DNA of 64,000 nucleotides from Alphaproteobacteria bacterium (GCA_947467345.1 CANIHD010000017.1:16757-80756); one strand, 5' to 3'; positions 54,115-62,970 are shown, numbered from the stretch's first letter. A program made the numbers and translations. The notes: generated from the letters alone by a model not told the origin.

Positions 54115-54579
54115 CTATTTTCCCACCAACACGTCTTTGGCTTCGTTGATCTTGGCGGCGAGATAGGATGATCCGCCGCGATCAGGATGCGTCTGCATAA
54201 TGAGGCGCCGGTGCGCCGCGCGAATCTCTTCCTCGCTGGCGCCTTCTTTCAAATCCAGAACCTGCAACGCTTCGCGCCGCGACATGCGCCCGGATCTCTG
54301 CGGCGGCGGAGCGCCTTGTCCGGCAGTGTTTCCACCAGCTGGACCGCCCCGATTCCACGGCATTTTCTGCCCCAGAAACATGGCCCAGGCCGCGCCGCCG
54401 GCCAGCAGAGCAAAGTCGAAACGCCCACGCACCGCCAGAAACGCCGCCAGCGCGCCCAGCGCCAGGCTTCCAACCACACGCAATGCGGCCGCCACGTGCT
54501 TCGCATTGGCGCCGGCATAGCCACGCACCAGCATCATGGTGAGTAAGAGAATAGCCGCTCCGGCGACGAGAGGTAGCAT
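54115..54579 (-). CDS. membrane-anchored J-domain protein
   Basis: A 154-residue protein with three hydrophobic segments (about 1-20, 33-50, 54-70), a short Gly/Pro linker and a C-terminal J-domain (about 95-154) with the HPD motif in MQTHPDRGGSSYLAAKINEAKDVL. The layout resembles Tim14/Pam18 and bacterial DnaJ-like membrane co-chaperones; it would recruit DnaK to the inner membrane. Substrate unknown. Confidence 0.88.
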   Translation of the reverse strand: MLPLVAGAAILLLTMMLVRGYAGANAKHVAAALRVVGSLALGALAAFLAVRGRFDFALLAGGAAWAMFLGQKMPWNRGGPAGGNTAGQGAPPPQRSGRMSRREALQVLDLKEGASEEEIRAAHRRLIMQTHPDRGGSSYLAAKINEAKDVLVGK

Positions 54580-54663
54580 GGGCGCCCCAATCCTTCCGCC
54601 TTCGGCGTAGCATCCATCGTGCTATGATTGAAGGGTCGGAGGAATCGAGCGGAACACATCACG

Positions 54664-54894
54664 ATGAACAGGACGTCGATCCTGGGGCTTGTCTTAGCGC
54701 TGCTGGCGACCGGAACGATTTTCGGCACCGCCTATTTTGTCGTCTACGTCGTGCCCACAATGGCAGGGGGCGACGTGCTCGTCCTGATGCGTTGGGCAGC
54801 ATTGGCCTTGATTGGCGGCCTATTGCTCTACCGCCTCTACGCCCGCGTTGGACGCAGCCGGAAGAAAAAGCCCCACGTCTATGACGACGATTAG
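54664..54894 (+). CDS. small two-helix membrane protein
   Basis: A 76-residue protein with two membrane helices (about 5-27 and 35-55) and a basic then acidic tail (RSRKKKPHVYDDD). No family recognised. It overlaps the 3' end of the convergent mipZ by four bases. Confidence 0.65.
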   Translation: MNRTSILGLVLALLATGTIFGTAYFVVYVVPTMAGGDVLVLMRWAALALIGGLLLYRLYARVGRSRKKKPHVYDDD

Positions 54895-55754
54895 CTGAGA
54901 CCCGGCAAATTGAGTGTGCCGAGCAATTCGCGAATCTCTTGGCGCGCGGAAACATGCGACATGGTCAAAGCCACCGGCACGCCGGACAACGGCAGATCGA
55001 ACAAGGTCAGCCCGAGCGGAAACAATTCGCGAAAGATCACGCGTTCCGAAAGTCCCGGCGCGACGCGAAAGCCGATGCGCGCCGCCAATTGATCGAGCGC
55101 GCCGGCGACTTTGCGCTTATTGCGCGCATCGACATTGGAAACGCGATTGCGAACCACGACCCAATCTATCGCGGGCGCGCGCTTCATAACGCGGCGCTTG
55201 CGGCACTCCCACACGAACTCGCTGTAAAGGCTGGGGCCTTTGATCTCGAGACTTTCGGGATCCAATTTCGCGAGCAGATCGAAATCGAGAAAGCTGTCAT
55301 TCATCGGCGTCACCAGCGTATCGGCCGCTTGATGTCCGATGCGCGACAAATGCGTATCGCTGCCCGGCATGTCGATGACGACGAAATCGGACTCGGCGCG
55401 CGCTTGCGCCAAAGCTGCATCGAGCCGCGACGATTCTTCCGCCGCCGCCTCGCGCGTATCGGTCAGTTTCGAACGCTCGATCACGCGAAATTCCGGCATC
55501 GGAAGTTTATGCCCGGAGCGCGCGATGAAATCGGCGCGGTTCTCAAAATAGCGCGTGAAACTTTTTTGCCGAGAATCGAGATCGATGGCCGAAACGCGCC
55601 GTCCCAGTTTGAGCAGCGAAACCGCCAAATGAATCGCGGTCGTGGTTTTGCCCGTGCCGCCTTTTTCATTGCCGAGTGCAAGAATATGCGCCGGCATCTG
55701 AGCCATCGGCGCAATAGTCTCCTCAACCCGCTCTACGGTTGTACGAACTCCCAT
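54891..55754 (-). CDS. mipZ: division-plane positioning ATPase MipZ
   Basis: A ParA-superfamily ATPase that forms a gradient from the chromosome poles and keeps FtsZ at midcell. The 287-residue protein has the deviant Walker A NEKGGTGKTT, then AIDLDSRQKSFTRYFENR, VVIDMPGSD, TPMNDSFLDFDLL and ERVIFRELFPLGLTLFDL, all matching MipZ rather than plain ParA. An internal ATG (55706) with GAGGAG upstream would remove 16 residues and fit known MipZ starts equally well. No parB neighbour. Confidence 0.93.
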   Translation of the reverse strand: MGVRTTVERVEETIAPMAQMPAHILALGNEKGGTGKTTTAIHLAVSLLKLGRRVSAIDLDSRQKSFTRYFENRADFIARSGHKLPMPEFRVIERSKLTDTREAAAEESSRLDAALAQARAESDFVVIDMPGSDTHLSRIGHQAADTLVTPMNDSFLDFDLLAKLDPESLEIKGPSLYSEFVWECRKRRVMKRAPAIDWVVVRNRVSNVDARNKRKVAGALDQLAARIGFRVAPGLSERVIFRELFPLGLTLFDLPLSGVPVALTMSHVSARQEIRELLGTLNLPGLS

Positions 55755-55801
55755 CCCCCGGCGCCCCTATACCCACGAATCGAATTTTGCTTTGAAATAT
55801 A

Positions 55802-55912
55802 TTAGGCATCATCGGGCTGTTCGTCCCGGGCCAGATGTTGACGGATTTGCAACAGCCCGTTCTGTAACAGCCTTATGATGGGTTCCATAGGGTTGTCGGG
55901 TCCCCACACCAT
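55802..55912 (-). CDS. possible 36-residue small protein
   Basis: A short frame between the divergent mipZ and panC genes: MVWGPDNPMEPIIRLLQ followed by NGLLQIRQHLARDEQ and PDDA. It would form one amphipathic helix. Protein-like composition but no clear ribosome-binding site, so uncertain. Confidence 0.25.
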   Translation of the reverse strand: MVWGPDNPMEPIIRLLQNGLLQIRQHLARDEQPDDA

Positions 55913-55953
55913 TCTAGGATGAACCCGTTTTGCGGGGTTGGAACAGTTTAACC

Positions 55954-56790
55954 ATGGTTCACGTTGCGGAAACATTGGCGGGTTTACGCGCCTCACTCGC
56001 CCCCTGGCGCGCGTCCCAGCGCATTGCTTTGGTTCCCACCATGGGCGCGCTGCATGAAGGCCATCTGGGCCTAGTGCGCAAGGCGCGAGAGCTGGCCGAC
56101 CGCGTGGTCGTGAGCATCTTCGTGAATCCGGCCCAATTCGCGCCGCACGAAGATCTGGCGCGCTATCCGCGGCCCATCGAGAACGACCTGAAATTGCTCA
56201 AGGCGGAACGCGTCGATGTCGTCTACACGCCGTCGGAGCGCGAGATTTATCCCGAAGGATTCACCACGCAAATTTCAATGGGCGGGCCCGCGCTCGGTCT
56301 CGAGAGCGATTTTCGTCCGCATTTCTTTGGCGGTGTCGCCATCGTGGTGGCGAAACTGTTCCTGCAAGTTCGGCCTGACTTAGCGGTGTTCGGCGAGAAG
56401 GATTATCAGCAATTGCTGGTCGTCCGTCGCATGAGCAAAGACCTCGATCTCGATCTTGAGATTGTCGGCGTTCCGACATTTCGCGAGGCCGATGGATTGG
56501 CGCTCTCGTCGCGCAACGCCTATCTCACCCCGGAGCAGCGCCGCATAGCCCCTGCCCTCAATAAAGAGTTGCGCGACATTGCATCGCGCGCGCGCAGCGG
56601 CACGGCTCTTCCAGCGTTGGAGGCACAGGCTGCGGCCTCGCTGCTTTCTGCGGGATTTGAACGCGTCGACTATGTCGCTATTCGCGCCCCCCAAACGCTA
56701 GAGAGGCCGCGTGAGATTACAGGCCCTGCGCGTGTGCTGGCTGCTGCATGGCTCGGTAAGACACGCCTCATCGACAATGTGGAAATTTAG
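55954..56790 (+). CDS. panC: pantothenate synthetase
   Basis: ATP-dependent ligation of pantoate and beta-alanine, the last step to vitamin B5. Motifs: LVPTMGALHEGHLGLV (ATP-binding HxGH), VVVSIFVNPAQF, the FRPHFFGGVAIVVAKLFLQVRPD block, FGEKDYQQLLVVRRM and the KMSKS-like SSRNAYL. Length 278 is standard. ATG 55954 is chosen; the frame extends eight codons further upstream from another ATG-like start. Confidence 0.95.
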   Translation: MVHVAETLAGLRASLAPWRASQRIALVPTMGALHEGHLGLVRKARELADRVVVSIFVNPAQFAPHEDLARYPRPIENDLKLLKAERVDVVYTPSEREIYPEGFTTQISMGGPALGLESDFRPHFFGGVAIVVAKLFLQVRPDLAVFGEKDYQQLLVVRRMSKDLDLDLEIVGVPTFREADGLALSSRNAYLTPEQRRIAPALNKELRDIASRARSGTALPALEAQAAASLLSAGFERVDYVAIRAPQTLERPREITGPARVLAAAWLGKTRLIDNVEI

Positions 56791-57215
56791 ATAAGCCCGA
56801 GATCCGAAAGTTCGGCGTGCAATTCGTCGGGCATCGTATCCGTCTCGCCCTTCTTGAGATCTCGCGGTGCATCTTTGGGATCGAGATAGCGCCAGCCTTG
56901 GAATGGGCGATGAAAACGCCGCGCGGTCCGCACCAGTTTCGGATCGAGAATAAGCGCGCAATGCGGCTTGCCGTTTTTGACCGCCGGTTTCAGCGCGGTC
57001 AGTTTCTGCCGCACGGCAATATGGCCTTTGATCACCCAATAGAGGGACCCGCCATCCAGAAGCTCGTCGTCGCGCTTTGGCGTCATGCGTGTGACATGAC
57101 GAATGTCAGAATCCACGCCTTTCGCCTTCGCTTCGGCGAGCCGCTCCTTCTGCCATGCCGCAAGGTCGGCGATGCTGTCGGCCCCGACGCAAAGCTTGAT
57201 CAGATGGAGTGGCAT
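56787..57215 (-). CDS. DUF1489 family protein
   Basis: A 142-residue soluble protein found in alphaproteobacteria. The pattern HLIKLCVGADSIADLAAWQ, HVTRMTPKRDDELLDGGSLYWVIKG and the F-Q-G-W-R-Y-L-D-P-K-D-A-P-R-D stretch is diagnostic. Function unknown; the fold resembles ASCH/PUA-like RNA-binding modules, an inference only. It overlaps panC by four bases at the 3' end. Confidence 0.9.
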   Translation of the reverse strand: MPLHLIKLCVGADSIADLAAWQKERLAEAKAKGVDSDIRHVTRMTPKRDDELLDGGSLYWVIKGHIAVRQKLTALKPAVKNGKPHCALILDPKLVRTARRFHRPFQGWRYLDPKDAPRDLKKGETDTMPDELHAELSDLGLI

Positions 57216-57328
57216 GAAGCGGGTTCCCGAATTCGCATCTAGGTTTGAACGCGCGATGCCCTCACCTAAGAATGCGGTGAGGGCGGCAGCCGGAAAATTC
57301 GTGCGACGGCTGCGTTTTGTTTTTTTAG

Positions 57329-57412
57329 TGGTGCGGTCGAGAAGACTCGAACTTCCAAGGGTTGCCCCACTAGCACCTCAAGCTAGCGCGTCTACCGTTC
57401 CGCCACGACCGC
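57329..57412 (-). tRNA. tRNA-Leu (anticodon GAG)
   Basis: Minus-strand class II tRNA with acceptor GCGGTCG/CGACCGC, anticodon stem CTAGC/GCTAG around loop TTGAGGT, a long variable arm TGGGGCAACCC and T-arm AAGTTCGAGTCTT. The 3' CCA is encoded. Confidence 0.95.
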
Positions 57413-57613
57413 ACAGGTATTGGGGGGCCGCGCGATGTAACAAACCCGCACCCCATTGTGAAGCTGCAAACGCCTAACCAAATGAAATGACTTGGTCGGT
57501 GCAGAGATTATTGGAAGTTGACTTCCGAAACGCGCCCCGCACAGCACAAACGGCCAAGCAACCAATCTCCTATTTAAGGGACCGATCCAAATAACACACT
57601 TTATCTGGTGTTA

Positions 57614-57841
57614 TTAAGAGGCCGGCAGGAGTTCCGTGATCGAAACCGAGATTTTGTCACCGTCCAGAATGATGTCGCCCTTGGCGACGGGCCGGTTATT
57701 CGCCAAAACCAGCACCGGATCGTCCTGTTTGGAATCGAGCTCGATGACCGCGCCGCGGCCACAGCGCAACAATTGGTGCATCGGAATGACAGAGCGCCCG
57801 AGAACCACGGAGATTTCGACTTTGACGGAGTTGAGAGACAT
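57614..57841 (-). CDS. FliN-like (SpoA) domain protein, orphan
   Basis: A 75-residue SpoA domain: VKVEISVVLGRSVIPMHQLLRCGRGAVIELD, then DPVLVLANNRPVAKGDIILDGDKISV. This is the C-terminal surface-presentation domain of the flagellar switch protein FliN, without the usual N-terminal region. No other flagellar gene is in the window. Start ATG 57841; a longer frame from 57871 is possible. It could be a switch component or an uncoupled paralogue. Confidence 0.82.
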   Translation of the reverse strand: MSLNSVKVEISVVLGRSVIPMHQLLRCGRGAVIELDSKQDDPVLVLANNRPVAKGDIILDGDKISVSITELLPAS

Positions 57842-57883
57842 GCGGGCCCGGTGTGCTACTGCGGCGAGCATGTTTGAACCACT

Positions 57884-58555
57884 ATGCTTTCCACCCCGTT
57901 AATGGCGGACCAAGCCCCCATCGGCTGGAAGATCAGCCCCGGCCAAGTGGCCTATCCCGAGGCTGTCCGCGCCATGGAAGATCGGGTGGAGCGGATCGTC
58001 CGTGGCGAAGCTGCGGAATGCGTCTGGCTGCTGGAACACCCGCCCATCTACACGGCGGGCACCAGCGCCAATTGCAAGGATCTGATCGATTCGCGCTTTC
58101 CGGTTTTCCAGACCGGGCGCGGCGGCCAATACACCTATCACGGGCCCGGCCAGCGCGTGGCTTACGTCATGCTCAATCTCAAGACGCGCCGGGCCGATGT
58201 GCGTGCCTATGTTTGCGATCTCGAAAACTGGCTGATCAAGACGCTGGCGCTGGCCAACATAAAAGGCGAGCGGCGCGAGAAGCGCGTCGGAATTTGGGTG
58301 GCTGGCGCGAATAGCCAAGAAGACAAGATCGCGGCTATCGGCGTACGCCTACGGCACTGGGTGACGTTTCATGGCGTCAGCGTGAACGTCGATCCCGACC
58401 TCACGCATTTCTCCGGCATCGTGCCCTGCGGCATCAACGATCACGGCGTCACCAGTTTTGAGAAGCTGGGGTTGATACTGTCGATGAGCGATGTCGACGT
58501 GATGCTGCGGCGCTCCTTTGAGGAAATGTTCGGCCCTACACAAGACGAAGACTGA
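57884..58555 (+). CDS. lipB: octanoyl-ACP:protein N-octanoyltransferase
   Basis: Attaches octanoyl groups from ACP to lipoyl domains, the first step of protein lipoylation. The 223-residue enzyme has [21 protein letters not shown], the acyl-binding Lys in KIAAIGVR, and the catalytic Cys in [11 protein letters not shown] 57902 would shorten it by six residues. lipA is not nearby. Its stop abuts that of the convergent acylphosphatase gene. Confidence 0.95.
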   Translation: MLSTPLMADQAPIGWKISPGQVAYPEAVRAMEDRVERIVRGEAAECVWLLEHPPIYTAGTSANCKDLIDSRFPVFQTGRGGQYTYHGPGQRVAYVMLNLKTRRADVRAYVCDLENWLIKTLALANIKGERREKRVGIWVAGANSQEDKIAAIGVRLRHWVTFHGVSVNVDPDLTHFSGIVPCGINDHGVTSFEKLGLILSMSDVDVMLRRSFEEMFGPTQDED

Positions 58556-58876
58556 TCACAGCGACGTGCGCATGATGAAGCCCGGCTTGTTCGGAAGTTC
58601 GGCAGCGTTGAGATCGATATGGGCAATATGAGACCCTGCAGGCGGGCGCTGCATGATTGCCTGCACCAGTTCTTCCACGCGAACTGTCGTGCCGGAGGCA
58701 AGCGCTTCCACCGTGCCGTCTTTGCGATTGCGCACCCAGCCGGTGAGTTTCAATGCTTTCGCTTCTCTCAGCACGAAAGCGCGAAAGCCCACGCCCTGCA
58801 CCACACCTTCGACGCGAATGTTTAAAGTGGTGATTTCATCCGGTGTGACTTCCGGCTTCGGAATTTCTTTAAACAC
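58556..58876 (-). CDS. acylphosphatase
   Basis: Hydrolyses acyl phosphates such as 1,3-bisphosphoglycerate. The 106-residue protein has the phosphate loop VEGVVQGVGFRAFV with the catalytic Arg, and GWVRNRKDGTVEA with the catalytic Asn. A 16-residue N-terminal addition precedes the domain. Start GTG 58876 has a GGAGG site and overlaps the end of the DUF4010 gene by eight bases, so both are in one unit. Confidence 0.9.
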   Translation of the reverse strand: MFKEIPKPEVTPDEITTLNIRVEGVVQGVGFRAFVLREAKALKLTGWVRNRKDGTVEALASGTTVRVEELVQAIMQRPPAGSHIAHIDLNAAELPNKPGFIMRTSL

Positions 58877-60080
58877 GCAATCCTCCGAACAACATCCATG
58901 ACGCGAGCCCGGCGACGCCCGCCACTGCACCTGCAATTGCGAGCTGAACGCCGAAACGAATACCGCCGATCCCATTGGCGACCGCGATTTTCGTCGTCAA
59001 GTTGGCGCATGCGGCGATGAGAATGGCAAGGCAGGCCCGATCCAGGCTCACGCCATTGCCTGCGATCTGCGCCGCCGAGACAGTGATCGGATCGACATCC
59101 ATGGTTCCCGATACGGCAGCGAATATGAGAAGCCCGCGCTCACCAAATGCATCGGTCAATATCTTGGAGATCAGAAGAACACCGGCGATCAGGAGGCCGA
59201 GCCCCAACACTTCTTTCAGATCGAAGGGGTTCGTTAGCTTCAGCTCGTCGGTCGTATGATTTTTGTGGCCGCGCCAATAGAACACGGCTGCCACGATCAA
59301 TAGTGTCGCGACCGGCGCGCCCATAGTCAGTCCCAAAGGCAATGCAAGATCGCGGTTGATGATGGCAGCCAGCACCGTCTGTCGCGTGAGGCTGACCGTC
59401 CATGCAATGGCGGTCGCCGAGGCAAGTAGACTCTTATTGTTCGCGCTGCGCGCCAGCCGCGCATTGTTCAGCGTGACAGCGGTGGATGACACCAACGCGC
59501 CTGCGACGGATGCTGCCAACAGCCCTTTGCTCTCCCCGATAATGCGCACGGCGGCGTAGCCGACGAAGGAAAGCGCCGCGAGCAGAATGACTGTAAGCCA
59601 TAGTTTGTAAGGGTTGAGTGCCCCCCAGTGATCGACGGCGCGGTCAGGCAGCAGCGGCAGCAAAAGAAACGTCATAGCCAGAAGGACGAAAGCCGAACGA
59701 ATCTCCGGCCAAGTCAATTCGCGCAGCAGACCATGCAGGCGCCCACGCGCAGCTAGAAGCGCGGTGGCCGCAACGGCGGCCGCCACGGCTACAACCTCTT
59801 CGCCTATGACGGCCATCGCTCCGAGAGAGAAAGCAAGCATGGCCACGATGACGCTGGTGACCGAGAACTGCCCTTCGGCATTGAGCTCGCGCCATTGAAA
59901 CGCGCCGAAGACAATAGCGACGCTGAGGCCCGCAAGCGCCAGCGGCCATGGACCCAATGCAGGAACCATGGCGCCCCAGATGCCGCCGACGAACGCGATA
60001 AGCGTAAAGGTACGAATGCCCGCGGTGCGCGTACCATCCTTCGCATCACGTTCGCGCCAGCCGCGATCAAGGCCGATCAA
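58869..60080 (-). CDS. DUF4010/MgtC-like membrane protein
   Basis: A polytopic inner-membrane protein (about 12 hydrophobic segments, at least 403 residues). The start region IGLDRGWRERD and GTRTAGIRTFTLIAFVGGI is the MgtC/SapB-DUF4010 signature; later GESKGLLAASVAGALVSSTAVTLNNARLA is also typical. The first usual start codon is TTG 60080, but the conserved residues IDTLELFQRLGTAFAIGLL continue 18 codons upstream to an ATA at 60134, five bases after the tetR stop. The real start is probably there or nearby. Substrate unknown. Confidence 0.85.
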   Translation of the reverse strand: MIGLDRGWRERDAKDGTRTAGIRTFTLIAFVGGIWGAMVPALGPWPLALAGLSVAIVFGAFQWRELNAEGQFSVTSVIVAMLAFSLGAMAVIGEEVVAVAAAVAATALLAARGRLHGLLRELTWPEIRSAFVLLAMTFLLLPLLPDRAVDHWGALNPYKLWLTVILLAALSFVGYAAVRIIGESKGLLAASVAGALVSSTAVTLNNARLARSANNKSLLASATAIAWTVSLTRQTVLAAIINRDLALPLGLTMGAPVATLLIVAAVFYWRGHKNHTTDELKLTNPFDLKEVLGLGLLIAGVLLISKILTDAFGERGLLIFAAVSGTMDVDPITVSAAQIAGNGVSLDRACLAILIAACANLTTKIAVANGIGGIRFGVQLAIAGAVAGVAGLASWMLFGGLRV

Positions 60081-60139
60081 CAGCCCAATCGCAAACGCCG
60101 TGCCAAGCCGCTGGAAAAGTTCGAGCGTATCTATGCGCT

Positions 60140-60763
60140 CTATTTTTTCGCCATGCCGGAAATGCCCCCGAGAACCAGATCAGTTGCAAAGCGCGCTGCG
60201 GCTTCGGGATCGGGCTTCTCGCGATCCATCATGTTCTCGGACAATTCGAAGGCTAGACCCGCAATGCTGGCGGTCAGGTATTTTATATCTACGCGCGGCA
60301 GAATGCCTGCCGCAATCGCCGACGCGAGGTCCTCTTCAAGTTCGCCGAAGCCGGCGATGATTTCCGGCGTATCGACTCTGACATGCATCGCGTTGCTGCT
60401 GTGGCCAGTGACAAGAGCCGCATGCTCGGCGACGACAAAATCGAAAAACGTGCGGAAGGTGGCGTAGATGAATTTATCCGCCGTCTTTGATCCGCTCCTC
60501 GCCTCGCGTAACAGTGGACGCACTTTGAGCGCTGTCTCGTCGCGAATGGCTTGGAAGATTTCGTCCTTAGATTTGTAGTAATTGTAGAACGTGCCGGCCG
60601 CGAGCGGCGTGGCGCGAATGATGTCGCGCACCGTGGTTCTGGAATATCCATACTCGGCGAAGACGGCGCGGGCGGCCGCTAGGATCAGCGCTTGATTGTG
60701 GCTGCGTGTCTGTTCGCGGCGGCCGAGTTCCCGGTCGTTCGCGCGGCTATTCTCTTCTTCCAC
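60140..60763 (-). CDS. TetR-family transcriptional regulator
   Basis: A 207-residue repressor. The helix-turn-helix at about 28-72 reads ILAAARAVFAEYGYSRTTVRDIIRA, then GTFYNYYKSKDEIF; the rest is the ligand-binding helical domain. Start GTG 60763 has a GGAGC site. It lies directly upstream of the DUF4010 gene and a perfect palindrome sits in its promoter, so it most likely represses itself and that transporter-like gene. Inducer unknown. Confidence 0.9.
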   Translation of the reverse strand: MEEENSRANDRELGRREQTRSHNQALILAAARAVFAEYGYSRTTVRDIIRATPLAAGTFYNYYKSKDEIFQAIRDETALKVRPLLREARSGSKTADKFIYATFRTFFDFVVAEHAALVTGHSSNAMHVRVDTPEIIAGFGELEEDLASAIAAGILPRVDIKYLTASIAGLAFELSENMMDREKPDPEAAARFATDLVLGGISGMAKK

Positions 60764-60781
60764 GCTCGAAGCTCCGCTCGC

Positions 60782-60797
60782 AAATTCCCGGGAATTT
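60782..60797. promoter_or_regulatory. perfect 16-base palindrome upstream of the tetR gene
   Basis: AAATTCCCGGGAATTT, 18 bases before the tetR start codon, is self-complementary over its full length. A second, weaker inverted repeat (GTTGtaTGAC...GTCAAC, 60802-60822) lies beside it. Position and symmetry fit an autoregulatory TetR operator. Confidence 0.5.
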
Positions 60798-60860
60798 TAG
60801 CGTTGTATGACACTGCGTCAACTTAACTTGCGCGAGTGGAAATGGGCGAATTCCCGCTTT

Positions 60861-61574
60861 TCATACCCTGTGTATAAATTGAAGAAAGCGCGCTAAATGG
60901 CTCAGTTCTTTGCGCTTTCCAGCTTTGCGGTCCGCGGCTTCCCAGTCCTCGCCCCATTTTTCAGCCTGATAGAGCTCATCCAAATGGGCGGCCAGGAACG
61001 CCTCCTCCTGTGTCAGTCGCCCCCGATCAAGGGCAAGTGCCAGAACGAGCGATCCCAAAATGGCAGCCACATTGCAGAGACCGGTCAGACGAAAATCGTC
61101 GCTCTCTGAAATTGCGCGTCTCAATGGGTCCATGGCCGCGTCATCCTGCTGGATGTAGGCAATGCCCTGCCCCGTCATGAGGCGCGCGCCGAACTGCGCA
61201 TGCACCCAATCCAGGATCGGGTCCCAGCTCGCCATTTGATGTTGCAGCAGATCAACCGGAATGTCTGCGCGGTAGCAGACGACATCGCTGCGGCCAAAGC
61301 CGAGCAATTGTTCGCAGACGTCCTCGCGCTGCACGGCGGTGCGATCGATAGCCGTATTGGCAAGCTTGGTAAGCGGCATAGAGGACGGGATGATCTTATC
61401 ACCCTGCTCGCGCCATTCGTCAGCGATGGCCTCGGCAAGTTCCACCTGCGGTAAAACCAAAGCTAACTTGCCCGGCGTTTCTAGAACGCGCCCGTCGAGC
61501 GCGATTCCAAACCAGCCTTCGGCGGATTGCACTGTGACGTCTTTATAGAAGCGCTTGACCGATTGCGCGGTCAT
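60861..61574 (-). CDS. ATP12-family F1-ATPase assembly chaperone
   Basis: A 237-residue homologue of mitochondrial Atp12, which binds the F1 alpha subunit before assembly. Seen: RFYKDVTVQSAEGWFGIALDGR, the AEAIADEWREQGDKIIPSSMPLTKLANTAID block, DVVCYRAD and WDPILDWV. The gene overlaps the pseudouridine-synthase stop by four bases (ATGA), an order typical of alphaproteobacteria. Confidence 0.92.
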   Translation of the reverse strand: MTAQSVKRFYKDVTVQSAEGWFGIALDGRVLETPGKLALVLPQVELAEAIADEWREQGDKIIPSSMPLTKLANTAIDRTAVQREDVCEQLLGFGRSDVVCYRADIPVDLLQHQMASWDPILDWVHAQFGARLMTGQGIAYIQQDDAAMDPLRRAISESDDFRLTGLCNVAAILGSLVLALALDRGRLTQEEAFLAAHLDELYQAEKWGEDWEAADRKAGKRKELSHLARFLQFIHRV

Positions 61575-62596
61575 CGCCGCCGGATCTTGCGTGGTGCTGC
61601 CATAGCGGCGAAGGGATCGGATCTGTCGTTCGGGTCAAACCCGAACAATTCCCACGCACTGCGCATATGCGGCGGCAAGGGCGCGGAAACGCTCATGCGG
61701 CCGCCTTCCGGATGTGCAATCTCGATGCTGCGCGCGTGCAAATGCAGCCGGTCTTCGATTTCTCCGGAACCGCGCACCGCCGTGCCGCCATATTTGAAAT
61801 CGCCGACAATCGGCGTACCAAGATGCGCGAGATGGGCGCGTATCTGATGTGTGCGCCCCGTGACCGGCTTCAGCGCAACCCAAGCATATTGATCGGCGGC
61901 CATGCCCATGACGGTGTAATGCGTCGTAGCTGCTTTCGCGCCTTCTTCGTCGTCATCGACACCCGTCATGCGCTCGTCGTGCCCAGATTTTCCGAAGCCC
62001 GTTTCCTTGGCCAAAGCGAGACGCACCGTGCCGTTGCGGGGCTGTGGCACGCCTTTGGTCAGCGCCCAATAAATCTTATTGGCGTCGCGCCGGCGCAAAG
62101 CCTCCGAGAGCGAGGCCGCTGCCGGCACCGTGCGTGCCACAACCAACACGCCCGACGTATCGCGGTCGAGACGATGAACCAGGCGCGGGCGCTGCCGCTT
62201 GCCGGCCTGCAAGGCTTCCAGCAATCCGTCGATATGACGCGTAATCCCAGAGCCGCCTTGGGTCGGAATTCCGCTCGGCTTGTTCAGCACATAAAGCGAT
62301 GTGTCTTCGTGGATCACGAGACCGCGCATGAAGGCTTGATCCGTCGTGTTCGTCGCGGGCTTTTCTTCTTTTTCGGGTGCCGCCATATCGGGCTGACGGA
62401 GTTGCGGCGGGATACGGATTGTTTGGCCGATTTCCAACCGGTCACCCGCCTTCGCACGCTTACCATCGACGCGCACCTGCCCGGTGCGCAGAAGTTTTTC
62501 CAAAGCGCCATGCAGAAGCGTCGGATAATGCCGCTTGAACCAACGATCGAGGCGAACGCCCGCCTCGTCCTTTTCCACCATCATGCTCTCGGTCAT
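61571..62596 (-). CDS. RluC/RluD-family 23S rRNA pseudouridine synthase
   Basis: A 341-residue enzyme with an N-terminal S4 RNA-binding domain (RLDRWFKRHYPTLLHGALEKLLRTGQVRVDG) and the catalytic domain with HRLDRDTSGVLVVARTV (catalytic Asp), then the R-T-H-Q-I-R-A-H-L motif. RluC-type (positions 955, 2504, 2580) is the most likely specificity. The ATG overlaps the crcB stop as ATGA. An acidic linker separates the two domains. Confidence 0.92.
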   Translation of the reverse strand: MTESMMVEKDEAGVRLDRWFKRHYPTLLHGALEKLLRTGQVRVDGKRAKAGDRLEIGQTIRIPPQLRQPDMAAPEKEEKPATNTTDQAFMRGLVIHEDTSLYVLNKPSGIPTQGGSGITRHIDGLLEALQAGKRQRPRLVHRLDRDTSGVLVVARTVPAAASLSEALRRRDANKIYWALTKGVPQPRNGTVRLALAKETGFGKSGHDERMTGVDDDEEGAKAATTHYTVMGMAADQYAWVALKPVTGRTHQIRAHLAHLGTPIVGDFKYGGTAVRGSGEIEDRLHLHARSIEIAHPEGGRMSVSAPLPPHMRSAWELFGFDPNDRSDPFAAMAAPRKIRRR

Positions 62597-62970
62597 AGGA
62601 TCGTCCGAACCAGCCATAGGCCGAGAAAAAGCGCCGTCACTGACAGGCCCACCGACGCCGTTACATAAGCGGCGGCGGACAAGATATCGCCGCGCTCAAG
62701 CATCAATGCGGTGTCGAGCGAAAACGTGGAGAAGGTTGTGAAGCCGCCAAGGATGCCCGTGGTCAAAAACGCGCGCATTTCCGGCGCCAGCGAATAGCGC
62801 AGCGCCGCCGCCTCGACCACGAGCCCCATAGCGAAGCCGCCAATGATATTCACCGCCAAAATGCCCCAGGGGAAATTGCCGCCAGCGGCGCCTTGAACGG
62901 CGCCGGACAGGAAATGCCGGGCCAGCGATCCGACCGCACCCCCAACCGCGATGGCAATGGCGACATACAT
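62593..62970 (-). CDS. crcB: fluoride channel (Fluc)
   Basis: A 125-residue small membrane protein with four helices that exports fluoride as an antiparallel dimer. Hallmarks: GGAVGSLARH near the start, WGILAVNIIGGFAMG, and GGFTTFSTFS, which holds the Na+ site and the pore Phe residues. Start ATG 62970. First gene of the crcB-rluC-atp12 unit. I do not see a fluoride riboswitch upstream. Confidence 0.93.
   Translation of the reverse strand: MYVAIAIAVGGAVGSLARHFLSGAVQGAAGGNFPWGILAVNIIGGFAMGLVVEAAALRYSLAPEMRAFLTTGILGGFTTFSTFSLDTALMLERGDILSAAAYVTASVGLSVTALFLGLWLVRTIL

Noticed and set aside
57590..57615. AATAACAC...GTGTTATT hairpin at the end of the FliN-like gene as a terminator
   Set aside because: AT-rich stem overlaps the stop codon and is not followed by a T-run on the minus strand.
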